Of a stretch of 64,000 nucleotides of DNA, positions 35,743 to 46,492 are shown piece by piece. Position numbers and translations under genes: made by a program. The stretch is from Nitrosospira briensis C-128. Lineage in GTDB: Bacteria; Pseudomonadota; Gammaproteobacteria; Burkholderiales; Nitrosomonadaceae. The notes beneath the pieces were generated by a model. That model searched no databases and was not told the DNA's origin. It saw only the letters and a list, made by a program, of their open reading frames with translations. Location of the stretch: assembly GCF_000619905.2 (NCBI RefSeq), contig NZ_CP012371.1:1612001-1676000 (forward strand), read 5' to 3'. Numbering within the stretch: the first letter of the stretch is position 1; each line of letters opens with the position of its first letter.

Positions 35743-36648
35743 TCACACCCAATTCTTCCCAATCAGAAAATCCGTATAAAGCTTATCTTCCGCACTACCC
35801 GCCTCGGGCTTCCAGTCATAGCGCCATTTCACGATGGGTGGCAGCGACATGAGGATGGATTCGGTGCGACCACCCGATTGTAATCCGAATAAGGTTCCAC
35901 GGTCCCACACCAGATTGAATTCCACATACCGGCCACGACGGTATGCCTGGAAATCGCGTTCGCGCTCGCCATACGGCGTATTCAGGCGGCGCTCCAGGAG
36001 CGGCACATAGGCGGGCACAAAATGCTCGCCCACGCTTTTGGTCAGGTTGAAGCAGGCATCGAAATCCGGCTTGCCTAAATCATCGTAGAAGATGCCGCCG
36101 ATACCGCGGGGCTCCTTGCGGTGCTTCAGGTAAAAATAATCGTCGCACCATTTCTTGAAGCGAGGGTGATAGTCGGCACCAAACGGTTGTAGCGCATTTT
36201 TGCAGGTTTGGTGGAAGTGTACGGCATCTTCTTCAAAACCGTAGTAGGGAGTCAAATCCATGCCGCCGCCAAACCACCATACCGGCTTGGCACCTTCCTT
36301 GCGCGCTTCCAGGTAACGCACGTTCAGGTGCACGGTGGGTGCGTATGGGTTGCGGGGATGCAACACGATCGATACCCCCATCGCCTCAAAGCTGCGTCCC
36401 GATAATTCGGGTCGCGCGGCAGTGGCGGAGGCGGGCAGGCCGCCGCCGAATACGTGCGAGTAGTTCACCCCGCCGCGCTCGAATACGTTGCCTTCCTCCA
36501 TCACGCAACTTAACCCGCCGCCACCTTCCGGGCGCTCCCATCTGTCGCGGTGAAAGCGTTTTCCGTCCACTTTCTCCAAGCGCTCGACAATGCGTTCCTG
36601 AAGTCCGGTGAAGAACTCTTTAGCCTGTTGCGTGGTGTCCATACACAC
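35743..36648 (-). CDS. hemF: Aerobic coproporphyrinogen III oxidase HemF
   Basis: HemF oxidatively decarboxylates coproporphyrinogen III to protoporphyrinogen IX using oxygen in haem synthesis. The 301-residue protein has '[20 protein letters not shown]', '[20 protein letters not shown]', '[20 protein letters not shown]' and '[20 protein letters not shown]'. It ends a minus-strand run fis-purH-purD-hemF. Ammonia oxidisers have a high haem demand for cytochromes c. Confidence 0.97.
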   Translation of the reverse strand: MCMDTTQQAKEFFTGLQERIVERLEKVDGKRFHRDRWERPEGGGGLSCVMEEGNVFERGGVNYSHVFGGGLPASATAARPELSGRSFEAMGVSIVLHPRNPYAPTVHLNVRYLEARKEGAKPVWWFGGGMDLTPYYGFEEDAVHFHQTCKNALQPFGADYHPRFKKWCDDYFYLKHRKEPRGIGGIFYDDLGKPDFDACFNLTKSVGEHFVPAYVPLLERRLNTPYGERERDFQAYRRGRYVEFNLVWDRGTLFGLQSGGRTESILMSLPPIVKWRYDWKPEAGSAEDKLYTDFLIGKNWV

Positions 36649-36707
36649 TCCCGATACCGCTTTGTTATTTTTTCCGGGCAGCCGTGCTCCGTGCCCATGT
36701 CTATGGG

Positions 36708-38021
36708 CTATTTACGGTGATTGATAGCCCGGTAGCCAATGTCGCGCCGCATCTGGCAGCCATCGAAATGAATCTGCTCGGCAATTTCGTAGGCTCGGCG
36801 CTGGGCCATTTTTACGCTATCCCCAAGCGCGGCTACGCACAACACACGGCCGCCCGCAGTCACGATTTCCTTGCCGTTTTCTGCACCCAATGCCGTGCCT
36901 GAGTGGAACACGTGAAAGTCTTTTTCCGGCTCTTCCGTAGACGCCAACTCCGCCGGCAGGTCATGAATCACGTCACCTTTACGCGGCGAATCCGGATAGC
37001 CATGGGCTGCCAGCACCACACCCAGGGCGGTGCGACGATCCCATTCGGCTTCCACTTTATCGAGCGTTCCATTCAGGGCATGCTCTAACAGCGTTATCAG
37101 ATTGCTTTTCAGGCGCAACATGATGACTTCGGCTTCCGGATCACCCATGCGGCAATTGAACTCCAGCACCTTGATGCCGCCGTCCGGCGTGATCATCAAT
37201 CCGGCATAGAGAAAGCCGGTGTACCGTTCGCCTTCCTGTTCCATGCCCTGCATAGCTGCGTGGATTACTTCGCGCATTATCCTGGCGTGAAGGGCCGGTG
37301 TAATCATGGGTGCGGGAGAATAGGCGCCCATGCCGCCCGTATTCGGCCCCTGGTCGCCTTCTTTCAGCCGCTTGTGATCCTGGCTGGTGGCAAGCGGCAG
37401 CACATGGCGCCCATCCGCCATGACAATAAAACTGACCTCTTCGCCTTCCAGAAAATCCTCGATCACAACGCGCGCCCCGGCATTACCCAGCCGGTTTTCG
37501 ACCATCATCGCATCGACTGCCTCATGGGCCTCTGCCAACGTCATCGCCACCATGGCACCCTTGCCTGCAGCCAGGCCGTCTGCCTTGATGACGATGGGCA
37601 CACCCTTCTGGTCCACATATTGATGGGCTTCGGCAGCGGAACTGAAGGTAGCATAAGCAGCGGTGGGAATGCCGTGGCGCTGCATGAAAGCCTTGGAAAA
37701 ATCCTTGGATGTTTCCAGTCGCGCTGCCTGTTTGGTGGGGCCGAAAATTTTCTGCCCGGCTGCGCGAAAGGCATCCACGATGCCCTCCGCCAGAGGTGCT
37801 TCCGGCCCGACGATCGTGAACGCGATGGATTCCTTTTTGGCAAATTCCACTAATTCGGGAATAGCTGTGATGGGAAGATTCTCCAGGCCGTCTTCCATTG
37901 CCGTGCCGGCATTACCCGGCGCGACGAAGACCTTTATGGAGCGACTGATCCGCCATGACTGGAGGAGCCTCCACGCTAAAGCGTGTTCTCTGCCACCTCC
38001 GCCGACTACAAGTAGTTTCAT
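36708..38021 (-). CDS. purD: Phosphoribosylamine-glycine ligase PurD
   Basis: PurD (GAR synthetase) joins glycine to phosphoribosylamine with ATP, the second step of purine synthesis. The 437-residue protein has the N-domain '[19 protein letters not shown]', the ATP-grasp motifs '[17 protein letters not shown]' and '[19 protein letters not shown]', and '[16 protein letters not shown]'. It lies 172 bases downstream of purH in the same direction, with a REP-like element in the gap. Confidence 0.97.
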   Translation of the reverse strand: MKLLVVGGGGREHALAWRLLQSWRISRSIKVFVAPGNAGTAMEDGLENLPITAIPELVEFAKKESIAFTIVGPEAPLAEGIVDAFRAAGQKIFGPTKQAARLETSKDFSKAFMQRHGIPTAAYATFSSAAEAHQYVDQKGVPIVIKADGLAAGKGAMVAMTLAEAHEAVDAMMVENRLGNAGARVVIEDFLEGEEVSFIVMADGRHVLPLATSQDHKRLKEGDQGPNTGGMGAYSPAPMITPALHARIMREVIHAAMQGMEQEGERYTGFLYAGLMITPDGGIKVLEFNCRMGDPEAEVIMLRLKSNLITLLEHALNGTLDKVEAEWDRRTALGVVLAAHGYPDSPRKGDVIHDLPAELASTEEPEKDFHVFHSGTALGAENGKEIVTAGGRVLCVAALGDSVKMAQRRAYEIAEQIHFDGCQMRRDIGYRAINHRK

Positions 38022-38093
38022 ATTTCTAACCTGAATTTGCGAACATCCGCTTTGCGGAATGCCTGTGCTATCCGACTTTGCGCTAGTAGTTTT

Positions 38094-38124
38094 GATGGGT
38101 TGCGCTGCGCTTCACCCATCCTAC
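38094..38124 (-). repeat. REP-like element, GTAG plus palindrome (variant 2)
   Basis: On the minus strand: GTAG, then GATGGGT, an inner GAAGCGCAGCGCA loop, then ACCCATC. The 7-bp stem is perfect. It lies between purH and purD and is nearly identical to the copy at 44618. Confidence 0.65.
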
Positions 38125-38193
38125 CCAAGTTGCATACGCATTAAACTGGGAGTGGCGCATATTTACCGAAAGAAATGACGCTTCGACACATGC

Positions 38194-39756
38194 TCAATGT
38201 CTGAAATGCCGCACGCCGGTCAATACCATTGCCACACCTTGCTCATCCGCGGCAGCAATGACTTCTTCGTCGCGCACGCTGCCACCGGGCTGGATAACTG
38301 CCGTGGCGCCAGCCTGAACGACCACATCCAGCCCATCTCGAAACGGAAAAAACGCGTCCGAGGCCACTACCGAACCGGCAAGCGTGAGCCCAGCATTCTG
38401 TGCCTTGATCGACGCGATGCGCGCGCTGTCCACCCGGCTCATTTGCCCGGCGCCGACACCCAGCGTCTGGCCGTTGGCGCAAAACACGATGGCGTTGGAT
38501 TTGACGAATTTAGCCACGCGCCAGGCGAACAGTAGATCCTGCAATTGTTGCGGCGTCGGGTGTACTTTGGTTACCACTTTCAGTTGCGCGGCAGTGACGT
38601 TGAGGTTGTCGGGTGTCTGTACCAGCAACCCACCGCCTACGCGCCTGAAGTCGAAAGTGTTACTGCCGGTCTCGAGCGGCACGGTCAGGACGCGTAAGTT
38701 CGCCTTTCGGGCGAGAATCTGTTGCGCCTCGCCGGTTAACTGGGGTGCAATGATTACCTCGACAAATTGCTTGATCACCGCCTCAGCCGCTGCCCCGTCC
38801 AGCACGCGATTGAAGGCGATGATGCCACCGAAAGCGGAAGTCGGATCGGTAGCAAGCGCCAGCTTGTAAGCCGCGAGCGGTGTGGTGGCAACGGCCACGC
38901 CGCAGGGATTGGCATGCTTGAGGATGACACAGGCGGGCAGGTCAAATGTCTTGACGCATTCCCACGCGGCATCCGCATCGGCGATATTGTTATATGACAG
39001 CTCCTTGCCCTGCACCTGGGTGTAACTGGCAAGACTGCCGGGAACAGGAACAGGTTCGCGATAAAACGCAGCCTGTTGATGGGGGTTTTCGCCATAGCGC
39101 AAATGCTGGCCGATGCTGAAATTGAGATTGAGGCGTTCGGGAAAGGCTTGGCGTTCTCCACCTTCACTTTTGATCGAGGTGAGGTAATTGCTGATGGCGC
39201 TGTCGTAAGCGGCGGTGTGAGAGAAAGCCTTGCAAGCCAGCTTGAAACGGGAATCCTGCGCAACCGCGCCTCCGGATGACTTCATTTCCGCCAATAGGGG
39301 CGCGTAATCCTCCGGGTCGGTGACAATGGTTACGCTTTTATAGTTCTTCGCCGCGGCGCGCACCATGGTGGGCCCGCCAATGTCGATATTTTCAACGGCC
39401 TCTTCCAGGCTGCATCCAGGCCGCGCAACGGTCTCGCGGAAAGGATAAAGATTCACCACCACCAGTTCGATAGCCGGGATTGCCGCCTTTTCCATGGCTG
39501 ACATATGCTCGGGCAGGTCTTTCCGCGCCAGAATACCGGCGTGTATTTTTGGATGCAGGGTTTTCACCCGCCCGTCGAGCATTTCAGGAAAACCAGTGTA
39601 ATCCCCGACTTCGGTAACGGCCAGGCCGGCTTCCTTCAGTAATTTGGCGGTGCCGCCGGTGGACAGGATGGCTACGCCCAGCTCGCGCAGTTCTCTGGCA
39701 AACTCGACAATGCCGGTTTTGTCGGAAACGCTGATCAGTGCTTGTTTAATGGACAT
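38194..39756 (-). CDS. purH: Bifunctional AICAR formyltransferase/IMP cyclohydrolase PurH
   Basis: PurH catalyses the last two steps to IMP: formyl transfer to AICAR and ring closure. The 520-residue protein has the IMP cyclohydrolase domain first ('[20 protein letters not shown]', '[11 protein letters not shown]') and the transformylase domain with '[19 protein letters not shown]', '[12 protein letters not shown]' and '[16 protein letters not shown]'. It follows fis in the common betaproteobacterial order dusB-fis-purH. Confidence 0.98.
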   Translation of the reverse strand: MSIKQALISVSDKTGIVEFARELRELGVAILSTGGTAKLLKEAGLAVTEVGDYTGFPEMLDGRVKTLHPKIHAGILARKDLPEHMSAMEKAAIPAIELVVVNLYPFRETVARPGCSLEEAVENIDIGGPTMVRAAAKNYKSVTIVTDPEDYAPLLAEMKSSGGAVAQDSRFKLACKAFSHTAAYDSAISNYLTSIKSEGGERQAFPERLNLNFSIGQHLRYGENPHQQAAFYREPVPVPGSLASYTQVQGKELSYNNIADADAAWECVKTFDLPACVILKHANPCGVAVATTPLAAYKLALATDPTSAFGGIIAFNRVLDGAAAEAVIKQFVEVIIAPQLTGEAQQILARKANLRVLTVPLETGSNTFDFRRVGGGLLVQTPDNLNVTAAQLKVVTKVHPTPQQLQDLLFAWRVAKFVKSNAIVFCANGQTLGVGAGQMSRVDSARIASIKAQNAGLTLAGSVVASDAFFPFRDGLDVVVQAGATAVIQPGGSVRDEEVIAAADEQGVAMVLTGVRHFRH

Positions 39757-39859
39757 TCGAGGTCATTATTGGAATTGAGTATATAGCGCCACTGCTGCGG
39801 CGGTTCATGCTTCGGTTACCTGTACTGCTGTGATGGTGGCGGACGTGAACTATCCTGGA

Positions 39860-40102
39860 CTATTTGATCTGATACTGCTTCATCTTGTTGCGGAGCGTAT
39901 TGCGGTTGATACCAAGCAACTCCGAAGCTCGGGTCTGGTTGCCGCCGGCATGCTTCATTACCAGTTCGATCAGCGGTTTCTCCACGCTGCGTATTACCAT
40001 ATCGTGGATGGCGTGCGGTTTTTCGCCGTCCAGATCATTGAAATAATCTTCCACGGCCTTCCGTACGCACCGGGCGATGTCATTTTCATTAATAATGCTC
40101 AT
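39860..40102 (-). CDS. fis: DNA-binding protein Fis
   Basis: Fis is a nucleoid protein that bends DNA and activates rRNA promoters. The 80-residue product is slightly shorter than E. coli Fis (98) but has its C-terminal core: 'PLIELVMKHAGGNQTRASEL' and the helix-turn-helix 'LGINRNTLRNKMKQY'. Its start overlaps the dusB stop codon by four bases, as in most proteobacteria. Confidence 0.96.
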   Translation of the reverse strand: MSIINENDIARCVRKAVEDYFNDLDGEKPHAIHDMVIRSVEKPLIELVMKHAGGNQTRASELLGINRNTLRNKMKQYQIK

Positions 40103-41142
40103 GCGACGAGTTCCTCAGCCTCAACGTAAGTCAACCGCCGTCCATAGCCGGCAAGTCTGGTAAAAAATTCATTCACCGCCGACAACTGCTGGTCCGTGCT
40201 TTGCAACTGGTTCATGGCATGACGGAACCCGGCAGAACCGACCAGCCCTTTGGTGTACCAGGAGATATGCTTGCGGGCAATGCGCACGCCGGAATATTCT
40301 CCATAGAAGTTATATAGATCATGCAGATGCTTGATGAGCACACGGTGAATCTCGGCGACTTCGGGCAACTGCAGATGCTTCCCGGTTGCCAGATAGTGGT
40401 TGATTTCGCGGAAGATCCAGGGTCGCCCTTGGGCGGCGCGGCCGATCATGATGGCATCAGCGCCGGTATATTCGAGCACGTGTTTTGCTTTTTCAGGGGT
40501 AGTGATGTCACCATTGGCAATAATCGGGATTTTCACTGCGGCCTTTACGGCGGCGATAGTGTCATATTCCGCATGGCCGGTGTAGGCGCAAGCACGAGTG
40601 CGTCCATGGATGGCCAGCGCCTGAACCCCGGCGCTCTCGGCGATCTTCGCCACCGCGAGCGCGTTTTTGTGCTGGGTGTCCCAACCGGTACGGATTTTCA
40701 GGGTAACGGGAACATCTACCGCGCCGACCACGGCATCGAGTATGCGCCCGACCAGGGGTTGATCCTGCAGTAACGCGGAACCTGCCATGACATTGCAGAT
40801 TTTCTTGGCGGGGCAGCCCATGTTGATGTCTATGATTTGTGCCCCTTGCGCCACATTGTAGCGGGCAGCTTCAGCCATCATCGCCGGGTCGGCACCCGCA
40901 ATCTGTACCGAAATCGGGTCCACTTCACCTTCATGATTTGCCCGGCGCCGCGTCTTTTCGGAACCCCACAGCAGCGAATTGCTCGACACCATTTCCGATA
41001 CCGCCATACCCGCGCCCATGCTCTTGCACAACTGCCGGAAAGGACGATCAGTCACCCCTGCCATGGGTGCGACGATCAGCTTGTTTTTGAGAATGTGAGA
41101 ACCGATTCGCATGACTTGATTTGACGGCAATGCCGACGGCAA
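40099..41142 (-). CDS. dusB: tRNA-dihydrouridine synthase DusB
   Basis: DusB is an FMN enzyme that reduces uridine to dihydrouridine (position 17) in tRNA D loops. The 347-residue protein has 'LIVAPMAGVTDRPFRQLC', 'DINMGCPAKKICNVMAGSAL' with the catalytic Cys, 'VTLKIRTGWD', 'IHGRTRACAYTGHAEYDTI' and 'IMIGRAAQGRPWIFREI'. It is translationally coupled to fis (overlap ATGA-type). Confidence 0.97.
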   Translation of the reverse strand: MPSALPSNQVMRIGSHILKNKLIVAPMAGVTDRPFRQLCKSMGAGMAVSEMVSSNSLLWGSEKTRRRANHEGEVDPISVQIAGADPAMMAEAARYNVAQGAQIIDINMGCPAKKICNVMAGSALLQDQPLVGRILDAVVGAVDVPVTLKIRTGWDTQHKNALAVAKIAESAGVQALAIHGRTRACAYTGHAEYDTIAAVKAAVKIPIIANGDITTPEKAKHVLEYTGADAIMIGRAAQGRPWIFREINHYLATGKHLQLPEVAEIHRVLIKHLHDLYNFYGEYSGVRIARKHISWYTKGLVGSAGFRHAMNQLQSTDQQLSAVNEFFTRLAGYGRRLTYVEAEELVA

Positions 41143-41470
41143 AGCGCACAGAGAAACAAAATAGGTGCAATCTTAACAGGAAATGATCATGACTTCTAAA
41201 ACCACTGCGCCATCAATGGATAGATGCAGGATTTTACGGGCTGACGATAATTCAGTTAACTGCACCGACTCGCTACAGGCAGCATCTTCGGGTTTTATCC
41301 CGGACGTTTTATAAATTCGCGTGATGATTGCGCAGGATTTTGTTTTGTAGGGGGATTTTGTGAAAGGGTGGCGTAGTTATTCATATGCCCGACTGAACGA
41401 AATTTTCATACGAAACAAAAGACCAGCGAGGGCGCGCATCAATTTATGAAACATCCGGGTTATAGTCCGG
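41143..41470. other. Intergenic region between dusB and ubiH
   Basis: It lies upstream of the dusB-fis operon and downstream of the ubiH gene. A 43-codon frame on the plus strand (41183-41314, after AGGAA) is present but has no recognisable features. No terminator of standard form was found. Confidence 0.35.
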
Positions 41471-42751
41471 TTATCCTCTCGCACCGAACATCATACGCCG
41501 CGCGACGAATCGCTTGGCTTGCGGCAAACAATCCAGCGCGCTCAGCCCGCTGTTCCGCAGGGCGCCCAGCACGAGATCGTCGTTGGAAAAAAGCTTTATC
41601 AATGAATCGGTGAATATCCGCCCGACGCTACTATCCGTCCGGCGCTTATCACCATATCTGGCAAGCATTAACGGCGTGCCTATGTCGGCGGGCGATGCAA
41701 TAATTTCTTCAGCCAGTTCCCACGCATCGCGCAACCCCAGGTTGAAACCCTGTCCCGCAACGGGGTGCAAAGTTTGTGCCGCGTTGCCGATCAATACGAC
41801 GCGGCAAGCCGTGACGGGCGTGGCGTATTTCAATGCGAGGGGAAAACCGGCCCGCTTGCCGGTTTCGATGAATTTGCCGAGACGGTCGCCGAAATGGCCA
41901 TGTAGCCGGGCAAGAAAGGCTGCGTCATCCAGTGCAAGAATTTCCTGGGCCGCTGATGGAGAAACGGTCCACACCAATGCAAAGCGGTCGCCCGAAGGCA
42001 GCAGCGCCACCGGGCCATCCGGCGTAAAGCGCTCATAAGCGATGTCGTGCTGAGTACGCACAGGGCCGTTGCCGCTGGCGTTCGTCGTTTGCGAAGTTCG
42101 TTTTGCGGACCGGCGTAATGCGGCGGTGGGGGGTTTCGCTACCGTGGCGGGCGGCATGCTCCCGGAGCGCTCCGTTTTGACCTGTGCAACGATAGCCCAC
42201 TGCTGGTAATCATGCACGTGCTGGGTTACGCCTTCGATTTGCGCAGTGAGGCGGCCGCCGTCCGCAACCGCCAGCAGCCGCGCCGTTACTTTCTTTGTGA
42301 CCCCATCATGCTGAAATTCAACCTGGCCCAGCCCGGCAGACGTTTCCAGCCGGGTTACCTGTGCCCCCGCCAGGTAGTCGACATTGCAGTTTTGCAACGC
42401 CTCATGCATGGCCCGAAACACATCATGGTGACTGACTACGTAACCCAAAGCCGGCACACCGGTTTCGTCAGCGGTCAATACGGTTCGGCCGAACCCGCCT
42501 CGATTGGAGATATGAATGGTAAGGATGGGCGTGACTTCCGGCAGCTTGTCCCAGACACCTAAACGCTGCAGGATGAGCCGGCTGCCATGAGACAACGCCA
42601 ACGGACGGGAGTCTTCCGTTTTTGCAGGCATTCCGCGCGCTTCCAGCAACAGCACGGATGTGCCACTGCCGCGTAGTGCGAGTGCCAATGCCATCCCTAC
42701 CGGGCCGCCGCCGATAATGATCAGGTCGTAATCGTAATGATGGGTGCTCAT
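41471..42751 (-). CDS. ubiH: UbiH/UbiF-family FAD monooxygenase
   Basis: A 426-residue ubiquinone-ring hydroxylase: Rossmann FAD motif 'LIIGGGPVGMALALALRG', the DG-type motif 'LLAVADGGRLTAQIEG' and the GD motif 'VLIGNAAQTLHPVAGQGFNL'. An inserted Ser/Thr-rich segment near residues 200-230 ('ATVAKPPTAALRRSAKRTSQ') is unusual. The position after pepP (pepP-small gene-ubiH) is as in E. coli, supporting UbiH rather than other paralogues, though which ring carbon it oxidises cannot be read from sequence. Confidence 0.88.
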   Translation of the reverse strand: MSTHHYDYDLIIIGGGPVGMALALALRGSGTSVLLLEARGMPAKTEDSRPLALSHGSRLILQRLGVWDKLPEVTPILTIHISNRGGFGRTVLTADETGVPALGYVVSHHDVFRAMHEALQNCNVDYLAGAQVTRLETSAGLGQVEFQHDGVTKKVTARLLAVADGGRLTAQIEGVTQHVHDYQQWAIVAQVKTERSGSMPPATVAKPPTAALRRSAKRTSQTTNASGNGPVRTQHDIAYERFTPDGPVALLPSGDRFALVWTVSPSAAQEILALDDAAFLARLHGHFGDRLGKFIETGKRAGFPLALKYATPVTACRVVLIGNAAQTLHPVAGQGFNLGLRDAWELAEEIIASPADIGTPLMLARYGDKRRTDSSVGRIFTDSLIKLFSNDDLVLGALRNSGLSALDCLPQAKRFVARRMMFGARG

Positions 42752-42847
42752 GTTTTAGCCGGAGATTTTAAGAGGACTTGCTCGATGCCTCATTTTTGCC
42801 ACACTTCATCTTTGTTGCCACCTATCGCCCATGGGGCCCAAGGCGGT

Positions 42848-43225
42848 TCATGATTGCTCATGGCGATCATTGCGCTTGTTTTGATTTGCCCTGTCAATGC
42901 TTTCCTCGATAATTTCGGCGTCCTCGATAACGACATAGGGTGCTTCCACTGCATCCATCGATTTTTGCAATTTGCGGCGCAGCCACCATAACCTGAGTCC
43001 AAATCCAACGGCAGCGACCGCGAATAACGCAAGAAATGCGGTAAAAAAGAAAATACCCAGAACCACCATGATGATCAAAAATGGGGCCAGGAGCAGGTAA
43101 GTGAGCCAGCGCTTGCCAGGGCTGCCACCATCGGCACGAAAAATATGCACGGTCTCGTCTTCGGGACCGCCGGCATTTCCCTGCCGCGATATGCGCTTTA
43201 TGATTATCCGATCGTTTTCGTCCAT
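42848..43225 (-). CDS. Small membrane protein between pepP and ubiH
   Basis: A 125-residue protein with a charged N-terminus and a long hydrophobic pair of helices ('WLTYLLLAPFLIIMVVLGIF', 'FFTAFLALFAVAAVGFGL'), then a basic and acidic tail. It overlaps the end of pepP by 22 bases. No known family; co-transcription with pepP and ubiH is likely. Confidence 0.75.
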   Translation of the reverse strand: MDENDRIIIKRISRQGNAGGPEDETVHIFRADGGSPGKRWLTYLLLAPFLIIMVVLGIFFFTAFLALFAVAAVGFGLRLWWLRRKLQKSMDAVEAPYVVIEDAEIIEESIDRANQNKRNDRHEQS

Positions 43226-44550
43226 GATTTCGATTTTTTCCGATCGCGCATCAGTTCTTCAATCTCCGCTACCGTTTTGGGCGCGGCTCCCGTCAATACT
43301 TCACACCCGGTCTCCGTCACTGCCACGTCGTCTTCGATGCGTATACCGATATTCCAGAAATGCCGTGGGACATTGTCGGCCGGGCGGACATAACACCCCG
43401 GTTCCACTGTCAGGGTCATTCCCGGCTGCAGCGGGCGCCATTCTCCGTTATGCTTGTATTCGCCCACGTCATGCACATCCAATCCCAGCCAGTGGCCGGT
43501 GCGGTGCATGTAAAAACGCTTGTAGTCTTCCGATCGGATAACTTCATCTACACTGCCGTGGCACAGGCCGAGATCGATGAAACCTTGAGCCAGCACCTGC
43601 AATGCGGCGTTATGCGGGGCATCCCAGGTGTTGCCCGGCCGCACCGCCTTTATCGCTGTTGCCTGTGCGGACAATACCAATTCGTATAAATCCCGTTGTG
43701 CCGGGTTGAATTTTCCGTCCACCGGAAAGGTCCGCGTAATGTCGGCGGCGTAGCCGTCCAATTCGCAACCGGCGTCGATCAATAACAATTCGCCGGCCTT
43801 CAGCCTGGTATTGTTTTCGACATAGTGCAGTACGCAGGCGTTCGCCCCACACGCAACGATGGATGTATAGGCAGGCGCCTGCGCGCCATGGCGGCGAAAC
43901 TCGTGCAGCAATTCGGCCTCCACTTCATATTCGCCCATGCCGGGACGCGTGTTCTGCATGGCACGGCGATGGGCGCCGCTGGAAATCTCCGCCGCACGGC
44001 GCATGACTTGAAGCTCTTCCGTACTTTTGAACAGGCGCATCTCATCCAGCAGCAACCGGATGTCACGAATTTCGGCCGGCGCGGCAGTACCGCTACGCGA
44101 TTGTTGCCGCACCCGGTTGACCCAGCCAATCACGCGCGCGTCCCACGCCGTGTCGTCGCCCAGCGCGCAAAAAACGGCGGGTTGGTCCGCCAGCAGTTGG
44201 GGCAGCATTTCGTCCAGCTTGGCGATGGGATATGTTTCGTCAAACTCGAATGCTTCCCGGGCACCCTCGGGCCCGTAACGGAACCCATTCCAGATTTCAT
44301 ATTCGACATTTTTCTCGCGGCAAAACAGGATGCTCTTTGGTGCATCCGTACCGGCCCCTGCCACGACCACAAGTACTGCCTCGGGCTCGCCAAAGCCTGT
44401 CAGGTAATAAAAATAGCTGTCGAAGCGATAGGGATAATGCGCATCTCTATTTCGCACCCGCTCCGGCGCGGTAGGAATGATGGCAACGCCCTTCCGCATT
44501 TGGGATGCCAGACGATGGCGCCGTTCGCTGAAGGCTTGAATGGGGATCAT
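43204..44550 (-). CDS. pepP: Xaa-Pro aminopeptidase PepP
   Basis: PepP removes N-terminal residues that precede proline. The 448-residue protein has an N-terminal creatinase-like domain ('RRHRLASQMRKGVAIIPTAP') and the C-terminal pita-bread domain with the dinuclear metal ligands in 'LLIDAGCELDGYAADITRTF', 'FYMHRTGHWLGLDVHDVG', 'MTLTVEPGCY' and 'IRIEDDVAVTETGCEVL'. It is the first gene of the pepP-ubiH unit. Confidence 0.96.
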   Translation of the reverse strand: MIPIQAFSERRHRLASQMRKGVAIIPTAPERVRNRDAHYPYRFDSYFYYLTGFGEPEAVLVVVAGAGTDAPKSILFCREKNVEYEIWNGFRYGPEGAREAFEFDETYPIAKLDEMLPQLLADQPAVFCALGDDTAWDARVIGWVNRVRQQSRSGTAAPAEIRDIRLLLDEMRLFKSTEELQVMRRAAEISSGAHRRAMQNTRPGMGEYEVEAELLHEFRRHGAQAPAYTSIVACGANACVLHYVENNTRLKAGELLLIDAGCELDGYAADITRTFPVDGKFNPAQRDLYELVLSAQATAIKAVRPGNTWDAPHNAALQVLAQGFIDLGLCHGSVDEVIRSEDYKRFYMHRTGHWLGLDVHDVGEYKHNGEWRPLQPGMTLTVEPGCYVRPADNVPRHFWNIGIRIEDDVAVTETGCEVLTGAAPKTVAEIEELMRDRKKSKSWTKTIG

Positions 44551-44617
44551 GGATAAAGATTCTTACAGCATTTGCCGGATAAAGCAAAATATCCCGGTGG
44601 TTTTTGGTCGATTTTTG

Positions 44618-44648
44618 ATGGGTTGCGCTTTGCTTCACCCATCCTACG
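44618..44648 (-). repeat. REP-like element, GTAG plus palindrome (variant 2)
   Basis: On the minus strand: GTAG, GATGGGT, loop GAAGCAAAGCGCA, ACCCATC, a perfect 7-bp stem. It lies between murU and pepP and differs from the copy at 38094 by two loop bases. Confidence 0.65.
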
Positions 44649-44658
44649 GAAGAGTTAG

Positions 44659-45399
44659 TCAATAGGTGTGTTTTAGCCGGGAATCGATCAGTTGAAGCCG
44701 CTCCGGCGTGCCTACGTCTATCCATACGCCTTGGTAATGTTGGCCGCTCACTTTACCCGATGAAATTGCCTGGCGCAGCAGGGGCGCAAGTTTCGCCAGG
44801 GAACCCGGCACGATATCGGCGAAGAGCTTTGGCTGGTAGACGCCAATACCGCTGAAGGTAAGGTTATTTTTCCCCGAAAGCGCCACTCTGCCGGAATCAA
44901 GGGTGAAGTCGCCCTCGGGATGATGACGAGGATTATCGACCAGTACCAGATGGGCGAGATCGCCATCCAGGCTGGCTTGCATGTGCCGTAAAACCGGGAG
45001 GAGGGAGGAAAAATCGATTTCACAATAGATATCTGCATTAACCGCCAGGAACGGTTGACCCCCCCGATTTTCCCGCTCATGTCTCAGAAAGGGTAGCGCT
45101 TGGGCGATGCCGCCCGCGGTTTCCAATGCGACCGGCTCACGCGAATAACGGATGTTTACACCATAACGGTCGCCGTTGCCGAGCGCAGCCTCGATCATGT
45201 GCCCCAGATGAGCATGGTTGATGACGATGTCGGCAAAGCCGACGCGCGCAAGACTTTCCAGCTGATATTCGATCAGCGCCTTATTCCCCACGCGCAGCAG
45301 CGGCTTGGGTAATGTATCCGTCAGGGGACGCATGCGCTCGCCGCGCCCCGCTGCCAGGATCATGGCCTTGAAGGAGACATTTTCAGAAGGTGTAGCCAA
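44659..45399 (-). CDS. murU: N-acetylmuramate-1-phosphate uridylyltransferase MurU
   Basis: MurU makes UDP-MurNAc from MurNAc-1-phosphate in the peptidoglycan-recycling bypass that skips de novo MurA/MurB. The 246-residue nucleotidyltransferase has 'AMILAAGRGERMRPLTDTLP', 'KPLLRVGNKALIEYQLESLA' and 'VNADIYCEIDF'. It overlaps amgK, its pathway partner, by 17 bases. The start is a TTG at 45399; an ATG 12 codons in would remove the lead-in but leave the nucleotide motif nearly at the N-terminus. Confidence 0.9.
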   Translation of the reverse strand: MATPSENVSFKAMILAAGRGERMRPLTDTLPKPLLRVGNKALIEYQLESLARVGFADIVINHAHLGHMIEAALGNGDRYGVNIRYSREPVALETAGGIAQALPFLRHERENRGGQPFLAVNADIYCEIDFSSLLPVLRHMQASLDGDLAHLVLVDNPRHHPEGDFTLDSGRVALSGKNNLTFSGIGVYQPKLFADIVPGSLAKLAPLLRQAISSGKVSGQHYQGVWIDVGTPERLQLIDSRLKHTY

Positions 45400-46390
45400 C
45401 TTTCGCTTCCGTCGATTTGGTGACCGTCCATTCGTCCAGCAGCGTCAGCAGAGGATGAAGTTCGCGGTAGCGCTCGCACGCCTTTCGCAAATATTCCTCC
45501 ACCAATGGTATATGGGTGAGGTAATCGCTTTTGCCGTCACGGTAATTCAGGCGCGAGAAGATCCCCAGCACCTTGATATGGCGCTGTACGCCCATCCATT
45601 CAAAATCGCGATAAAAATCGGCAAAATCGCCAGCCACCGGCAGCCCGAGTTTGCGCGCCTGTTCCCAATAGCGGATCAGCCAGTCCAGTATGCGTTCCTC
45701 GCTCCAACTTATGTACGCGTCCTTGAACAGCGACACCAGATCATAGGTAATGGGTCCATAGACCGCATCCTGAAAATCGATAATGCCCGGATTGGGGGTG
45801 GTCACCATCAGGTTGCGCGAATGATAGTCACGATGCACAAACACCCTGGGTTGAGCCAGGTTGTTCTGGATGATTCGTTGGAAAATGCGGTCCAGTTCCG
45901 CTTTTTGAGCCGACCCGGGCACGACATGCAGATGCCTGCCCAGATACCAGTCCGGGAACAGGTTCAGCTCTCTCAACAGCAGCGCTTCGTCGTAATCCGG
46001 CACTACATTCGCGTAGCTCGCAAGCTGGATTTTAATGAGCGCCGCCACCGCGTCACGGTATAAGCAATCAGTATCATCTGCATCGCCGTTCAGCGCCTGG
46101 AGATAGGTTGTGCTTCCGAGATCGGAAAGCAGCAGGAAACCTTGCGCCAGATCCTGCGCCAGGATTTCCGGCACATGCACGCCTGCCGCGGCGAATAACC
46201 CGGCCACGTGCACAAAAGGCGCGCAATCTTCCTGAGGCGGCGGTGCATCCATTGCGATCAGCGTCCCGTCGCTGAACGTCACACGAAAATAACGGCGGAA
46301 ACTCGCATCTGCGGAGGCGGGCGCCAATGTGAAGGGTTTACCGGGAAATTGTGTCCCGATCCAGTTTTCCAGGAGGCGAAAACGCTCCAT
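45383..46390 (-). CDS. amgK: N-acetylmuramate/N-acetylglucosamine kinase AmgK
   Basis: AmgK phosphorylates the anomeric carbon of MurNAc (and GlcNAc) before MurU in cell-wall recycling. The 335-residue aminoglycoside-phosphotransferase-fold protein has the catalytic loop 'VFVHRDYHSRNLMV' and the Mg motif 'NPGIIDFQDAVYGPITYDLV'. It lies directly upstream of murU on the same transcript. Confidence 0.92.
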   Translation of the reverse strand: MERFRLLENWIGTQFPGKPFTLAPASADASFRRYFRVTFSDGTLIAMDAPPPQEDCAPFVHVAGLFAAAGVHVPEILAQDLAQGFLLLSDLGSTTYLQALNGDADDTDCLYRDAVAALIKIQLASYANVVPDYDEALLLRELNLFPDWYLGRHLHVVPGSAQKAELDRIFQRIIQNNLAQPRVFVHRDYHSRNLMVTTPNPGIIDFQDAVYGPITYDLVSLFKDAYISWSEERILDWLIRYWEQARKLGLPVAGDFADFYRDFEWMGVQRHIKVLGIFSRLNYRDGKSDYLTHIPLVEEYLRKACERYRELHPLLTLLDEWTVTKSTEAKVGYTF

Positions 46391-46492
46391 AATAGTTCGC
46401 TGATTGCCTATTTTGCCGAAGTATGAGATTTTAGCACGCGTGCGTCACTCCTCACCCGGCCGGGTGAGGGAGCAAAAATTATGGAGATAACC